The notes under the pieces: model-generated | Seen by the model: the letters and a program-made list of their open reading frames with translations, nothing else | Database searches by the model: none | Told to the model about the DNA's origin: nothing | Position numbers and translations under genes: made by a program | Assembly (NCBI GenBank): GCA_914767715.1 | Contig: OU612069.1 | Coordinates: 14,321,387-14,381,386 of the forward strand | Reading direction: 5' to 3' | DNA from: Membranipora membranacea | Lineage: Eukaryota > Bryozoa > Gymnolaemata > Cheilostomatida > Membraniporidae | Length of the DNA stretch: 60,000 bases | Shown: positions 22,825 through 35,661 of the stretch, piece after piece | How the letters are laid out: each line of letters opens with the position of its first letter | Position numbering within the stretch: the stretch's first letter is position 1

Positions 22825-24645
22825 TTTGACACTAGAGCACTAGTTATTAGTTCATCGTTCTGTTACAAACTAAGAAATAGGCAGGATTGTATCTTGCGAA
22901 CTCTTTCATTCTTTTTGTACAATCGCCATTATATAACTTATTGTTAGTGTTAGCGTAAGTGTTAGCGTTAGAGTTTTTATTTTTGTGAGCCAGAGCACAA
23001 GACTGGCTATAACTAATCATGGAAAGTTCATTGTCCTCTAAAATGAAGTCACATTAAAGTTGTGATACAGTTAAGAGAGCACTAACAGGAGGGAAACTTT
23101 AGATCTGGTTTACATCAGCTATATATAAGGCTAGCTAACATTCATACATCCTCAATATAAACTCCCAATACAGTAAGCTAAAGTGAAGTGCTAGCTAACA
23201 AACTAACAAACTCAACTCTAGCTCATATTCAGTCCTCCTCTATGGTAAAATGCTGTAGACTGAATCAGACATTTTTACTGGGGAGCGGGTTGAGCACTGT
23301 CGAGGCCTATGTGTAGCTAATTTCTACATCACACTGACCTTACCAGTCCCTAATTATTATTAGGGGCTCTTCAGTGTAGAGATCCCGGTCTTATTAAACC
23401 ACAGTGTCATAACAGGTCTTTGTAAATACGCTAGATCTCCTGATCGAGTTATGCCAGCACGAAAATGGTAATAGAAGTGGTTTTTTTCCCAGTAGCAAAT
23501 GCTGTTTTGATAGCTCACCAACATAAGTGAATAGCTGAATATTATATACACGTCGCACATAAGGCTTTACTTCCACTTCAAAATAAAAACAAAGCGTGAC
23601 ATCGCTAGGTAATATTCATTTGTATATTTTCCATAATCCTCAGATGCTTTTCTCAACGAAACGGCATAAACCTGACAGTCCAACTCTAGAATTAAATGTT
23701 GTAAAAATAGATTTTTGTGACAATGTAAAATATTTGGGAGTACTCTTTGATAACAAATCACGATTTGAAAATCATGTCAATAATGTTGTAACAAAAGCAA
23801 ATCAGAGGAGGTTTGTCGTCAGAACTTTTAATTACCAGAGTACAAAGCATTTAGCCTGAATGTTATTCAAGAGTTTTATTGTATCCATTCTCAACTACTG
23901 CCTGCCTATTTTGTACACTAGTATCTATTCACGAGACAAGAAAGCGCTGAGGAAGTTTTTTAAACAGGGTGACAGACTAGGTCTCGGTATTGGGGACCTA
24001 GATTCTGTCAAATCAAAACGAACTAAGAACTTGGCCATGCAGATTATACAAGACGATGAAAATTTTTTAAACGATTTTCTTCAGAAACTGCCCTCAGGCA
24101 GATATCGAAGCCTCAAATACAGAACTGCCTGGGGGAAACACTCCTTCCTCAGGGGTTTGATTTCAATATTACAAGATATTTTTTAATCCACAAGAAGTCA
24201 GAGTACTTCACTCATTTTTTATATTTCTTTTTCTTTTACTCATGTAACAGTATTAACACTCAATCTCGCAGCATACCTAATGTTTGTGACAAAATAAACC
24301 AACCAACCAACTCATATGATCGGAGTTGTGCCCTCTTCTTTCGTGGTGTGACAACTTGCAGGGATTACACGTATCAATGAATGATTATAGCCGTTAATTA
24401 TCTTCAATTCTAATTTATGTTCACCATTTTTATACTGAATACTACATTTGATACAGGGTCAAGTTGAGGAGAGTGTTTATTTTATTCTGTGATGGAACCA
24501 ATAAGGTAGAAAAAGTTGTCAGGGTAGTAAAAAAATGACAATATACCTATAGAAATAAAAAATAGAATCTGTATTCAAAAACACAATTTACTGATACTAT
24601 TTCTGTTGACGAGCACCTGTTCGGGGATCATGAAATTGATGATTA
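22825..24645 (+). repeat. Segmental duplication unit U2 (inverted partner of 34.26-37.16 kb)
   Basis: Matches 34,262-37,165 in reverse complement over its whole length once the LINE insertion at 34.53-35.59 kb is removed from the partner. Within it, 23,180-23,640 and 24,310-24,645 are also diverged direct relatives of unit U1. A LINE 3' end at 23.64-24.31 kb is common to both inverted partners, so it inserted before the inverted duplication. Confidence 0.85.
23640..24308 (+). mobile_element. 5'-truncated CR1-like LINE 3' end with AACC tail
   Basis: Encodes the C-terminal RT region (KIDFCDNVKYLGVLFDNK to LISILQDIF) in one frame interrupted by a single TGA at 23,858-23,860 where the 2.4-kb copy has TGC. 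The 3' UTR ends ACAAAATAAACCAACCAACC. It sits inside array sequence, splitting a block that is continuous in the other units (TTTTCCATAACCCTCCGATGATC). 5' truncation is typical of target-primed reverse transcription. Confidence 0.85.
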
Positions 24646-25652
24646 TAATATTGTGATTATATTTGGATAATTAGTTCAATTTTTGAGGTTAGGAATTTTT
24701 ATTTGAATGAGTAGAGGATTTGGTGTGAGCTCTTCTGTGTAGTATCCTGCAGTGGTGTACAGTTGTCCAACACAGTTATATTCAACAGTTCCCAATTGCC
24801 AGTTTCCTATAAGTATGGCCTGCCTGCCAGCTGTCTAAAGATATATCTAATTGATAAAAATGAGTCATCCACAGTAGTTACCTGTAATTCCAACAGGTAT
24901 CATCTCTATTACAGTTTCACATTGAATGTAATAAAATTGTTAAAACATGCTTATGTTTATAAAAGGAATACTGAACTGAACTCACTATTAGGCTGCGGAA
25001 GTATAATTGTGCAGCTTACAAATCAAGTGGCTCTATAAAATGATAACATCTGAATGCTCTTTTTATAGCATGCGATACTTAAACAGTGGGTAAAGTTCCC
25101 TACAATCTATAGGAGGCAGTGCATAACTCTGCCTCTTCATTTTGCATATAACAATTCTAACATCTAATCAGAAAATTCTCAGTGAAAGGATGGAAGGTCA
25201 TTGTATGTGTTATATACTACATGACTGAGGTAATGTGCAAAATACTTATTTGAAAAAGATCCTACAAGTTTAAAAGATTTAAACACCACAAAACTTTTGG
25301 GAGTTGTCTCCCCTGGGAAGAATTATATATCCGGTTTTGTTGTTGGAGCAATTAAATAATTTTATTGTTATTTTTGTGGTGTTATATAATCCAGTTAAAC
25401 CTTGAGGATCAAGTATCAGATTGGTGTACTATTAACAGCGCATTGTTATTTTACAAACTAAGAAAAGGCAGTAGTTTATCTCATGCACTCTTACTTACAT
25501 ATTAGCTGGTTGTTGTCTTTATGCTCTAACTTTAGTACTAAAGATGATATGTATTTGTTTTTGTGAGTCCTTTTTATATAGAGGGCTAAAACATGAAAAA
25601 AAGTATCGTTCTCTATAATGAACACTTTCAACAAGGAGTGCCAGGTCTGTGC

Positions 25653-26935
25653 GATTTCGGGTCAAAAGGCCACTTCCAAAAGGCCACTGGTCAAAAAGCC
25701 ACTGCCCAAAAAGCCACTGTTCAATAGTTACATCATAGAAGTCTTATATCAACTTTCCATTGACATGATCTTTTGGCCGCGTAAAACAATTCTAGCTCTC
25801 GGTATACAATTTCTTAACGATTTCTACTCACTGATTCCCATTTTAGTAAAGTTAGAAAAGATCCCACCCAGCGTTTGCAAATAATTACTTTAAATGACTC
25901 AACCCGGACATCTTCTCACACATTTCTTCTGTTCCGTAAACCCAATAAATACATTATAATGTATCTTTACGGACAAAATAAAGTCATCACAATCAAACAG
26001 TCAGCATTTTTAGATCGAAGCAATGCCGTACTGAGCAGAGACAGCGGCCTAGTGTTTTTTTATTTTTTCTTCGTAACGTTTCAATGATTTATATTCACGT
26101 GGAAAGATGTTAAGTATCATTTTTACCCAATGCACCCTGTGATCGATTTCGATTATCACATGGTTATATCAGATCTGATACTTATCAAAACCTAAACTCT
26201 CTTATGAACAATACAAGCCTCTACCAAGATCTTTCTGTGCATCCATCGAATGTTTTTATTATTGATTACCAAGAACCCAACTGACTCAACTTGATCGCTA
26301 TTGCTTAAAGTTTTGTAACCTGATCACTGACTTTTTCTGTTGTTCCCAGTAGGGTATGCAACTCACTTGTGCTTGGCATGTGGCATGTCAAAATCAAAAA
26401 AGCTACACCGCTGTCTCTTCTCAGTGCGGGATTGCTTTGATGTGCTGACTGTTTGCTTGCGATAACTATAATTTGTCCATCAAAATTCATTTTAATGTTT
26501 TAATTGGGGTTACGGTACAGAAAAAATGTGTGAGAAGATGTCCAGGTGGAGTCATTTAAAATAATTATTTGCAAAGGGTGGGTGGGATCTTTTTTCTAAT
26601 TTTACTAAAATGGGAATCAGTGAGGAGAAATAAAGAAGTGCTTTATAAATGGCATATCAACAGCTAGAATCTTATTTTACGGGCAGAAAAAAAATTCAAT
26701 GGAAAGTTGATATCAGACCTCTATTATGTAACCAATGGCTTTTTGGGCAGTGGCTTTTTGACCAGCGGCCTTATGACCAGTGGCCTTGTGTCCAGTGGCC
26801 TTATGACCAGGGGCCTTTTGGCCAGAGGCTTTATGGGCAGTGGCTTTATGGCCAATGGCTTTATGGCCAGTGGCTTTTTGGGCAGTGGCTTTTTGACTAG
26901 TGGCTTTTTGGCCAGTGGCTTTTTTAGTGATCACC
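25653..26935. mobile_element. Foldback-like transposon, 1.28 kb, 9-bp target duplication
   Basis: Two long inverted arms (about 25,660-26,050 and 26,390-26,925) enclose a roughly 340-bp loop. The outer part of each arm is a subterminal tandem array of about 15-bp units (GCCAGTGGCTTTTTG on the right, its complement on the left; about 12 right, 4-5 left). The inner part is unique sequence such as GGACATCTTCTCACACATTT. GGTCTGTGC occurs directly at 25,644-25,652 and 26,936-26,944, a 9-bp target duplication as in foldback or Mutator-like elements. No transposase. The right array gives open frames in several registers, an artefact of the repeat. Confidence 0.75.
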
Positions 26936-27312
26936 GGTCTGTGCCCTAATAAATCTCACTCACTTATGTACTCATAGGAAGGGCAAGGGGACTAAGGTCT
27001 TACACAGGATAATTTTGAAAAAAAAGACCTGAGATTGCCCTAAATTTTATAAATACCAAGCCATTGTTCTAGGGGAAAGCTAAATACAATGGTCTAAAAA
27101 CTATATAATTCGATTATCCATGTCATAATCAGCTCCTGTGGGATTTCCATTTGCTACTTTTCCACTTGGTGATGCTCTGGACTCACCCTAAACTGCCTCA
27201 CCTACAATTTTTGTAAACTACTGCCCTGAATACAAATTGACTCTATCTAAGTGTATCAATAACAGGGGATCAAGTTTAATCCAATTGCCTGCATTCCAGT
27301 TGCTCCCTTCCA

Positions 27313-27440
27313 CTGGTCATGCCACATGACCAGTGGATGGGGAGCAAGGCAAATGGGCCAAACATGGTCTAGGATAGCTGGTAGTAGCATTTCATTATCA
27401 ACCACTTTCACAAGTTTATTACCTAATCCTAATATCCGTC
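27313..27440 (-). pseudogene. Pseudo-exon copy of the 136-bp exon (T1)
   Basis: Acceptor ACATTACAG and an open frame match the exon at 20,074-20,209, but the copy ends after the DQ codons. It is joined to a half-hairpin sequence (CAACTGGAATGCAGG direction), so the donor is lost. The same breakpoint occurs in the 31.25-kb copy, so the truncation predates their separation. Confidence 0.65.
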
Positions 27441-28789
27441 CTGTAATGTGTTGATAGCATTGAAAGTAGAGCACATAAGTGGAAAAAACAGATAAAACTG
27501 AGTCGAAGCTACATTATTACATTACAAAATTCAAAATAATTATGCTTTTTGACTCTTGGCGGCTCCACACCTAAATGGCCGGTATTTATCTACCTATATC
27601 AGGCTTATTATAGCTATGTATGATTATGACTCTTCTCTACAATTCAGCTCACCAAACTGTAGTGCTAGCCAACAAACATAACTCTACTAGTCCATATTTA
27701 CTCCTATATTGTAGTATGCTGTAGACTGAATCAGACATCTTGACTGGGGAGTAGGTTGTGATGAACTGCCAAGGCCTATATGTAACTATTCTCTACATCA
27801 CACTGACCTTAGCAGTCCCTGACTATGGTTCAGAAGCCTTCTAGTGTAGAGAATCTGGGGTTATTAAACCATAGTGTCGTAACAGCTAGGTCTCCTGAAC
27901 GATTTATGGCATAATTCCACACACAATGGTAATAGATAGATTTTTTTCAAGCAGCATATGCTGATGTGATAGCTCATTATCATAGAATTATGATATGCCA
28001 GAGAACTCTCATATATAAAGGAGAGAAAAAGATTTTTCTCATAGGTCTTGCTTGGATGGAATACTCCCCAGTTACTGATTATGAACAACGTACCATTCAT
28101 ACAATTGGGATGAGGTCCAGTTTTTGCCATCTCATGTGAGGTTGGTGCCAATCAAATTGTACTATTACTCTCATAATTCATAGCCTTGTCACACATAGGG
28201 TTTCATTATGAATAAAAAACAAGCATGACATGGCTAGGTAACATGTATTTGTATATTTTCCATAACCCTCCGATGATCAGAGTTGTGCCCTCTTCTATCG
28301 TGTCGGGACAACTTGCAGGGATGTCATATATAAATGAGTGTTCTGAAAATAAATGATTATCCCATTATTGTCAGAGTAGTAAAATGACTGCATACCTATT
28401 GAACAGATATGTATTTGTGTATTTCCCATTACCCACACCTGCTCTGAGTTGTGCCCTCATCTATAGAGTTGGGACAACTTGCAGGGATGATATATGTTAA
28501 TGAGTGTCCTTGGTCATTTATTTATATTTTCATTCATGGTCACCATTTTGATACTGAATACTCAATATGATACAAGGTTAAGTTGAGGAGAGTGTTTATG
28601 ATATTCTGTGATGAAACCAATAACATAAAGAAAAAATTTAGCAAAAAAATAACAAGATACCTATAGAAATAAAAAAAATCTGTATTCAAAAACACAATTT
28701 ACTGATACTATTTCTGTTGACAAGTACCTGTTCGGGGATAATGAAATTGATGAATACATAGCAAATATAACATACTATCTTATATGGAT

Positions 28790-31700
28790 AGATAGATTCG
28801 GCTTGTGAGGTTAAAAATTTTATTTTAATGGGTAGAGGATGTGGTGTGAGCTCTTCCGTGTAGTATCCTGCAGTGATGTAGAGTTGTCCAACACAGTTAT
28901 ATTCAAAAGTTCCAAATTGCCAGTTTCCTTTAACTATGGCCTGCCTGCCAGCTGTCTAAAAATTTATCTTATTGATAAAAATTACTCATCCACAGTAGTT
29001 ACCTGTAATTCCAACAGGTATCATCTCTATTACAGTGTTACATTGGGTAATAAAATTGTTAAAACATGCTTATGTTTATAAAAGGAATACTGAACTGAAC
29101 TCACTATTAGGCTGCGGAAGTATAATTGTGCAGCTTTCAAATCAAGTGGCTCTATAAAATGATAACATTTGAATGCTCTTTTTATAGCATGCGATACTTA
29201 AACAGGGTGAATTTCCCTACACCCTACAGGAGGCAGTGCATAACTCTGCCTCTTAATTCTCAGTGGAAGGATGGAAGATCATTGTATGTGTTATGTACTA
29301 CATGACTGAGGTAATGTGCAAAATACTTATCAGAAAAAGATCCTACAAGTTTAAAAGATTTAAACATCACAAAAGTTTTAGGATTTATCACCCCTGAGAT
29401 GAATTATATATCTGGTTCTGTTGTTGGAGCAATTGAATAATTGTATTGTTAATTTTGAGGTGTTATATAACCTAGTTACACCTTGATGATCAAGTATGGA
29501 TTGGTGTACTATTAGCAACGCATTGTTATTTTACATACTAAGAAAAATCAGTAGTTTATCTTGTGCACTCTTACTTACAGCTTAGCTGGTTGATGTTGCA
29601 CAGTATCAGTCCTATATAATCCTAATATAATTTATAATTATTATGTTTTTGTGAGTCCTTTTTATATAGAGGGCTAAAACATTATAAAAAAGTATAGTTC
29701 TATATAATATACACTTGGAACAAGGAGTGCCAGGTCTGAGCCATTTCGGGTCAAAAAGCCACTGCCAAAACGCCACTGCCAAAAAGCCACTGGCCATAAA
29801 GCCACTGGCCCAAAGGCCACTGGTCATAAGGCCACTGGTCAAAAAGCCTCTGGTTCAATGGTTACATCATAGAAGTCTTATATCAACTTTCCCTTGACAT
29901 TAAATTTTTAGGCGCGTAAAACAATTCTAGCTCTTGGTATAACATTTTTCAATGATTTTTATATTTCTACTCACTGATTCCCATTTTAGTAAAATTAAAA
30001 AAGATCCCACACACCGTTTGTAAACAATTATTTTAAATGACTCAACCCGGACATCTTCTCACACATTTATTCTGTACCGTAACCCCGAATAAATACATTA
30101 TAATGTATCTTGATCGACAAACTAAAGTCATCACAATCAAACAGTCAGCACTTTTAGATTGAAGCAACGCCGCACTGAGCAGAGACAGCGGTGTAGGCTT
30201 TTTGATTTTTTTCTTCATAACGTTTCAATGGTTTATATTCACATGGAAAGATTTTAAGTGTCATTTTTACCCAATGCACCCTGTGATCGATTTTGAATAT
30301 CACATGGTTGTATCAGATCTGATACTCATCAAAAACTAAACTCTCTTGTGAACAATACGAGCCTCTACCAAGATCTCTCTGTGCATCCATCGAATGTTTT
30401 TATTATTGATGACCAAGAAACCCAACTGACTCAACTTGATCGCTATTGCTTAAAGTTTTGTAACCTGATCTCTGACTTTTTCTGTTGTTCCAAGTAGGGT
30501 ATGCAACTCACTTGTGCTTGGCATGTGGCATGTCAAAATCAAAAAAGCTACACCGCTGTCTCTTCTCAGTGCGGGATTGCTTCGATGTGTTGACTGTTTG
30601 CTTGCGATAACTTTAATTTGTCCATCAAGATTCATTTTAAATGTTTCAATTGGGGGTTACGGTACAGAAAAAATGTGTGAGAAGATCTCCAGGTGGAGTC
30701 ATTTAAAATAATTATTTGCACAGGGTGGGTGGGATCTTTTTTCTAACTTTACTAAAAACGGAATCAGTGAGTAGAAATAAAGAAATCCTTTATAAATGGC
30801 ATATCAACAGCTAGAATCTTATTTTACGGGCCAAAATAACAGGTCAATGGAAAGTTGATATCAGACTTCTATTATGTAACCAGTGGCCTTTTGGGCAGTG
30901 GCGCATGTACTCATAGGAAGGGCAAGGGGACTAAGGTCTTACACAGGATAATTTTGAAAAAAAAGACCTAAAATTGCCCTAAATGTTATAATTACCAGGC
31001 CATAGTTGTAGGGGAAAGTTAAACACAATGGTCTAAAAACGCTATAATTGGATAATCCATATCATAATCAGCTCCTGTGGGATTTCTTTTTGCTACTTTT
31101 CCTCTCGGTGATGCTCTGGACTCACCTCAAACCGCCTCACCTACAATTTTTGTAAACAACGGCCCTGAATACAAATTGACTCCATTTAAGTGTATCAATA
31201 ACAGGGGATCAAGTTTAATCCAATTGCCAGCATTCCAGTTGCTCTCTTCCACTGGTTACGCCACATGACGAGTGGATGGGGAGCAAGGCAAATGGTCCAA
31301 ACATGGTCTAGGATAGCTGGAAGTAGCATTTCATTATCAACCCAAGTTTATTACGGAATTCTAATATCCATCCTGTAATATGTTGATAGCACTGAAAGTA
31401 CAGCACATAAGTGGAAAAAAAAGATAAAAATGAGTCGAAGCTACATTATTACATTATAAAATTTAAAATAGGCTTTTTGTCTCTTGGTGGCTCTACACTT
31501 GAATGGCTTGTAGTTATCTACCTATATCAGGCTTATTATAGCTATGTATGATTACGACTCGTCGCTACAATTCCGCTCACCAAACTGTAGTGCTAGCTAA
31601 CAAACATAACTCTACTAGTTCATATTTACTCCTCCTATATTGTAGTATGCTGTAGACTGAATCAGACATCTTGTTGACTGGGGAGTAGGTTGTGAACTGT

Positions 31701-32280
31701 CAAGTCCTATATGTAACTAATCTCTATATCACACTGACCTTAGCAGTCCTTGACTGCGGTTCAAAAGCCCTCTAGTGTAGAGATACTGGTCTTAAACCAT
31801 GGCATCGTCACTGATCTTTGTAAATACGCTAGGTCTCCTGTCAATTTATGGCATATTTCCATCACGTAATGGTGATAGATAGATTTTTTTCCAGCAGCAA
31901 ATGCCGATTTGATAGCTCATTATCATAGAATTATGAAATACCAAAGAACTCTCATATATAAAGGAGAGAAAATGATTTTTCTCATAGATATTGCTTGGAT
32001 GGAATACTCCCGAGTTACTGATTATGAACAACATCCCATTCATACATTGGGATGAGGTCCAGTTTTTGCCATCTCATGTGAGGTTGGTGCTAATCAAACT
32101 GTACTATTACTCTGATAATTTATAGCCTTGTCACACATAGGGTTTTATTATGAATAAAACTCAAGCATGACATGGCTAGGTAACATGTATTTGTATATTT
32201 TCCATAACCGTAACATGATCGAAGTTGTGCCCTCTTCTATCGTGTCGGGACAACTTGCAGGGATGACTTGTATCAATGGG
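28790..32280 (+). repeat. Segmental tandem duplication T2, about 4 kb
   Basis: Direct copy of T1 in the same order: 127-bp exon relative (28.86-28.96 kb, open frame), foldback-like element (29.74-30.90 kb), half-hairpin block, and truncated 136-bp exon relative. T2 overlaps the start of unit U4, showing that T units and U units are parts of one repeated series. Confidence 0.85.
29741..30904. mobile_element. Foldback-like transposon, second copy, right end deleted
   Basis: Duplicate of the element at 25.65 kb, carried along by the 4-kb duplication. The left array has about 6-7 of the 15-bp units (GCCACTGGCC-type). The right array is cut to about two units by a deletion that fuses it with CGCATGTACTCATAGG flanking sequence, so the right copy of the 9-bp target duplication is gone. 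The inner arms and loop are conserved. Confidence 0.75.
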
Positions 32281-34160
32281 GGACCTAGATCATTTATTCA
32301 CTCAATATTTGTATTCATGGTCAACCATTTTTATACAAAATACTCAAATTTGTACAGGGTTAAGTTGAGGAGAGTGTTTATTCTATTCTGCGATGGAACC
32401 AGTAAGATAGAGAAAAACTGACATATTAGTAATCATAGCATTTACATACCTATAGAAACAAAAATAAAAACTCTATTTAATAACACACATTTTACTGACA
32501 ACTATTTCTGTTGACAAGCACACGATCAGGAAAGTAAAATTGACGGTAAGTTATTAAATAGAAATTACTATCTTATATTGGGATAGTAACATCAATCGAA
32601 AAGGTTATGAAATTTTGTTTTAATAAGGAGGGGATTGGGTGTGACCTCATCTAACAGTGATATAGAGTTGTCCGACACTTATATTCAAAAGTTTCCAACT
32701 GCCAATTTCCTATAAATATGGCCTGGCTTCCAGCTATCTGAAATCTTATCGAATTGTTAAAAAATTAGTCGACGACTGTAGCTGCCTATAATTCCTTTTG
32801 CGTACCGCAATTCTAACATCAGAATATTCTCAGTGTAAAGGATGGGAGGTCATTGTATGCGGTACATATCACATGAATAAGGATATTTGCAAAATACATA
32901 TTTGAAAGAGATTCTACGGGTTAAAGAGATTTATAAAGATCCACCCTGAGACAAAACACAAAAGTTTATTCGATTTATCTCCCTTGGGAGGAATTATTGG
33001 GTCTTGCCTTCTTGTTAAAGACATAATAATGTTATTTTGGTTTTCTTTTGTTATATAATCTAATAAAAATTTACTATCTCACTAAAGTATAGATGACAGA
33101 TCATCTTTCCTTCACAAACTCAGAAATTGGCAGTAATTTATATTGCATTCTTTTCTTAGTATACTTTGGTTGTACCCCAGCAGTTGCCATTGATAAAACA
33201 AAAAATCATGATTAATTGCTGTTTTTGTGAGCTGGTATAGAAAAAATACTGGCTAAACTACTACAAATGAAAAACCAAAGAGTACTGGACATGTGGTCAT
33301 ATTAATCTCTCTAACATTGTGATGAATTTAACTAATTAAATAGAACATACTAACATATATATATCATTAATTCCGCTAGTGATGAGCTTATGAATTTTCA
33401 TTTTACCTAAAAGAGTATTGTATGTGACCTCGTCCGTGTAGAATCTTGCAGTGATGTGGAGTTGTCCAACACATCTATATTCAATAGTTCGCAACTGCCA
33501 ATTTCTTATATATATCTCTCGCCTGCCAGCTGTCTGAAGTTTCTTTGAATCAATAAAAAAAAGTCAACCACAGTAGTTGCCTAGAATACCAACAGGTAAC
33601 AAATATATTTTTACAGTTACAGTTACAAATTTCTATGAATTAGGTCATGACTTGTGCGGGAGCCGTTTAATATATTGAACGCCCAAACAAGGCACCATAT
33701 TCAGAGAAATGGATGTTATCACATGTAGTGCTACTAACATTATTGCAAAAATTTTATGGTCTTAAATGAACTATCTCTGCTCAAATTTAAATGAGATACG
33801 CAATTACGCACTAACAGCTATTTAATTCTCTGTCTACCACACTTTAATGGACAGTCTACTGATTTATGTACGCATTCCCTCATCAGACAGGCCAAGTAGA
33901 AGAAATAGCTGGAGGCTCATCTGATTAATGATCCAATCGTGGGCAGAGGAGTATGAATAGTTATTTCTCCTGGTGATGGATATCAGGATGAAGGGATGAT
34001 TCATAGCCACCTTTAATTGTGCACTGATTATCAGGGAATGTCTGCACAAAGAAAACACATCATTGCTGTGCAGATAAGTTTTTAGAGCTTTTATTGGAGA
34101 GGTATGCACTCGAAGGTGTTAGTGTTCGAACAATTAACCTTTGAAAGCCCCCCGCCCCCC
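31252..34160 (+). repeat. Segmental duplication unit U4 (direct copy of U1)
   Basis: Aligns with 20,074-22,812. Contains decayed copies of the 136-bp and 63-bp exons (frameshift; stop and lost donor), a decayed and an open copy of the 127-bp exon, and ends in the same C-run. Lacks the CACATA microsatellite of U1. Confidence 0.85.
33407..33533 (-). CDS. Open copy of the 127-bp candidate exon
   Basis: Acceptor CAAAGAAACTTCAG and donor TTTTAG|GTAAAA bound 127 bp with a continuous frame: TAGREIYIRNWQLRTIEYR, then CVGQLHITARFYTDEVTYN and LL. It has a single Cys and several aromatic residues. It is near-identical to 22,008-22,134 apart from AGA in place of TGA. Since the downstream exons in this unit are dead, it could splice to the exons of U1 across about 12.5 kb, or be a remnant. 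The family is not recognised. Confidence 0.3.
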
Positions 34161-34164
34161 CCCC

Positions 34165-34255
34165 CCAGTAGGACTTAAACTGCGGCATCAATCATCGGGC
34201 AGTAAATGGCAAGTGTGCTTACCAATCACGCCATCTCACCTCAATTTTAATCAAA
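34165..34255 (-). repeat. tRNA-like SINE head relic
   Basis: On the minus strand, GATGGCGTGATTGGTAAGC resembles an A box with D-arm and AGTTTAAGTCC resembles a B box 40 bases later. It lies exactly at the junction between units U4 and U5 next to the C-run. Short and degenerate. Confidence 0.4.
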
Positions 34256-34534
34256 TTTTAATTTCATTATCCCCGAGCAGGTGCTTGTCAACAGAAATAG
34301 TATCAGTAAATTGTGTTTTTGAATACAGATTCTATTTTTTATGTCTATGGGTATGTTGTTATTTTTTTACTACCCTGACAACTTTTTCTACCTTATTGGT
34401 TCCATCACAGAATAAAATAAACACTCTCCTCAACTTGACCCTGTATCAAATGTAGTATTCAGTATAAAAATGGTGAACATAAATTAGAATTGAAGATAAT
34501 TAACGGCTATAATCATTCATAGGGGTATATAATC

Positions 34535-35590
34535 ATTCATAGGCATATAATCACAATAGGGGTCCCTCAAGGTTCAATCCTAGCACCAACTTTGTTTCTC
34601 ATCTTCATAAATGATTTATTAACTTCATCAAAATCAGACTCATCATCATATGCATATGCTGATGATACAGTGTTCCTGTCATCTAATAAAAACCTTCAGC
34701 AACTAAAGGCAAAGGCATCTGAAGATTTAAGTGGCATTTTGGATTGGTGCAATCGTAACCGGATGGTTATAAATGTTCAGAAATCTCATTACATGCTACT
34801 TAATATCTCAGATCCGCTTTATGACCTGGAACTGTACATAGGGCATGAAAAACTAAACAGACTGAGAACTACAAGGCTTCTGGGTTTTGTGTTGAATGAC
34901 TCGCTTTCATGGCAGGATCATCTAGAGTATGTATATAAAAAGGTACAACGGAATGTTTACCTACTTCAAAATTTGAGATACTTCTTGGATATAGCAAGTG
35001 CCCGCACATTTTACTTCCAGTTTATCTATTGTCACCTTATATATGGTATCCATATCATTGGCAACTTGTCCTGCAATAATGCCCTCAATAGATTATTTTT
35101 GTTGCAAAAACGGGCTTTACGCATTATCGCCAATGTGCATTACATCCCGTATTATCTCATTTCAACCGAATCCATTACACAATCATTACAACTCCTACCT
35201 CTTCCTAAGCTTGTTTGTTATTTCACTTCACTTTTTGCGCATAAGATAAACAATTTTTTAACACCTCCATTTATATATAGAGGATTTAAAAACACTACCA
35301 AGTTCAATTTTCGTGATAAACATTTACTTTTATATCATACAGACAATCTAAGATACAAAGTTTCTGCTACATACAATTCTTTACCGTTACATTTGAGATC
35401 TAAAGAGAAGTTCAGTTCATTCAAAACTTTACTTTTCAACCATATTTTATCGACTTGACCAACATCATTGATGATATTATTTCCCTTCTGTTTCTCTTTT
35501 TTTTGTTATAAAAAAAAAATTGTTTTCTGGCACTGAGTGCAAAACATTTCGAATGAGATGACTTTTGATGCCAATAAAAAGTATATATAT
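34535..35590 (+). mobile_element. 5'-truncated non-LTR retrotransposon inserted in U5
   Basis: The insertion is bounded by ATTCAT on both sides (about 34,515-34,540 and 35,591), while the inverted partner at 24.37 kb has the uninterrupted site. It carries an open RT C-terminal half, a short 3' UTR and a tail of ATAAAAAGTATATATATAT. The left junction shows an odd partial repeat of AATCATTCATAGG. The family differs from the CR1-like copies in this window. Confidence 0.8.
34556..35458 (+). pseudogene. Reverse transcriptase C-terminal half with intact YADD
   Basis: Continuous frame of about 300 residues with no stop. It starts at ITIGVPQGSILAP, then LFLIFINDLL, SYAYADDTVFL (catalytic YADD box), LDWCNRNRMVINVQKSH, TRLLGFVLNDSLSWQDHL and a C-terminal region with LLQKRALRII and a YNSLPLHLRS-like end, all as in Jockey/CR1-group LINE ORF2. 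The endonuclease and the RT N-terminal half, including the first catalytic Asp, are missing, so it is a 5'-truncated copy and not an active gene. The unbroken frame indicates a fairly recent insertion. Confidence 0.85.
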
Positions 35591-35661
35591 ATTCATTGAT
35601 ACGTGTAATCCCTGCAAGTTGTCACACCACGAAAGAATAGGGCACAACTCCGATCATATGA

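Larger units (their letters stand above)
24663..28340 (+). repeat. Segmental tandem duplication T1, about 4 kb
   Basis: Direct neighbour of T2 (28,790-32,280), with an offset of 3.9-4.15 kb. It includes a relative of the candidate 127-bp exon at 24.74-24.84 kb (open), a foldback-like transposon at 25.65-26.94 kb, a block ending in a half-hairpin sequence at 27.27-27.31 kb, and a truncated copy of the 136-bp exon. Copies are similar enough to align by eye throughout. Confidence 0.85.

Noticed and set aside
22942-22971. Run of GTTAGT/GTTAGC hexamers, telomere-like; mirrored near 37.02 kb
   Set aside because: Only about five imperfect units, and the mirror copy is explained by the U2/U5 inverted duplication.
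26649-26949. Overlapping open frames with repeated GQWLF/GSGFMA or KATGHKA units
   Set aside because: All come from the 15-bp subterminal repeats of the foldback-like element; three registers on both strands are open, as expected for a short repeat whose length is a multiple of three.
34592-35458. A host gene starting with ATG at 34,592
   Set aside because: The frame extends upstream through the RT motif GVPQGS without ATG and the block is a 5'-truncated LINE with flanking duplication.
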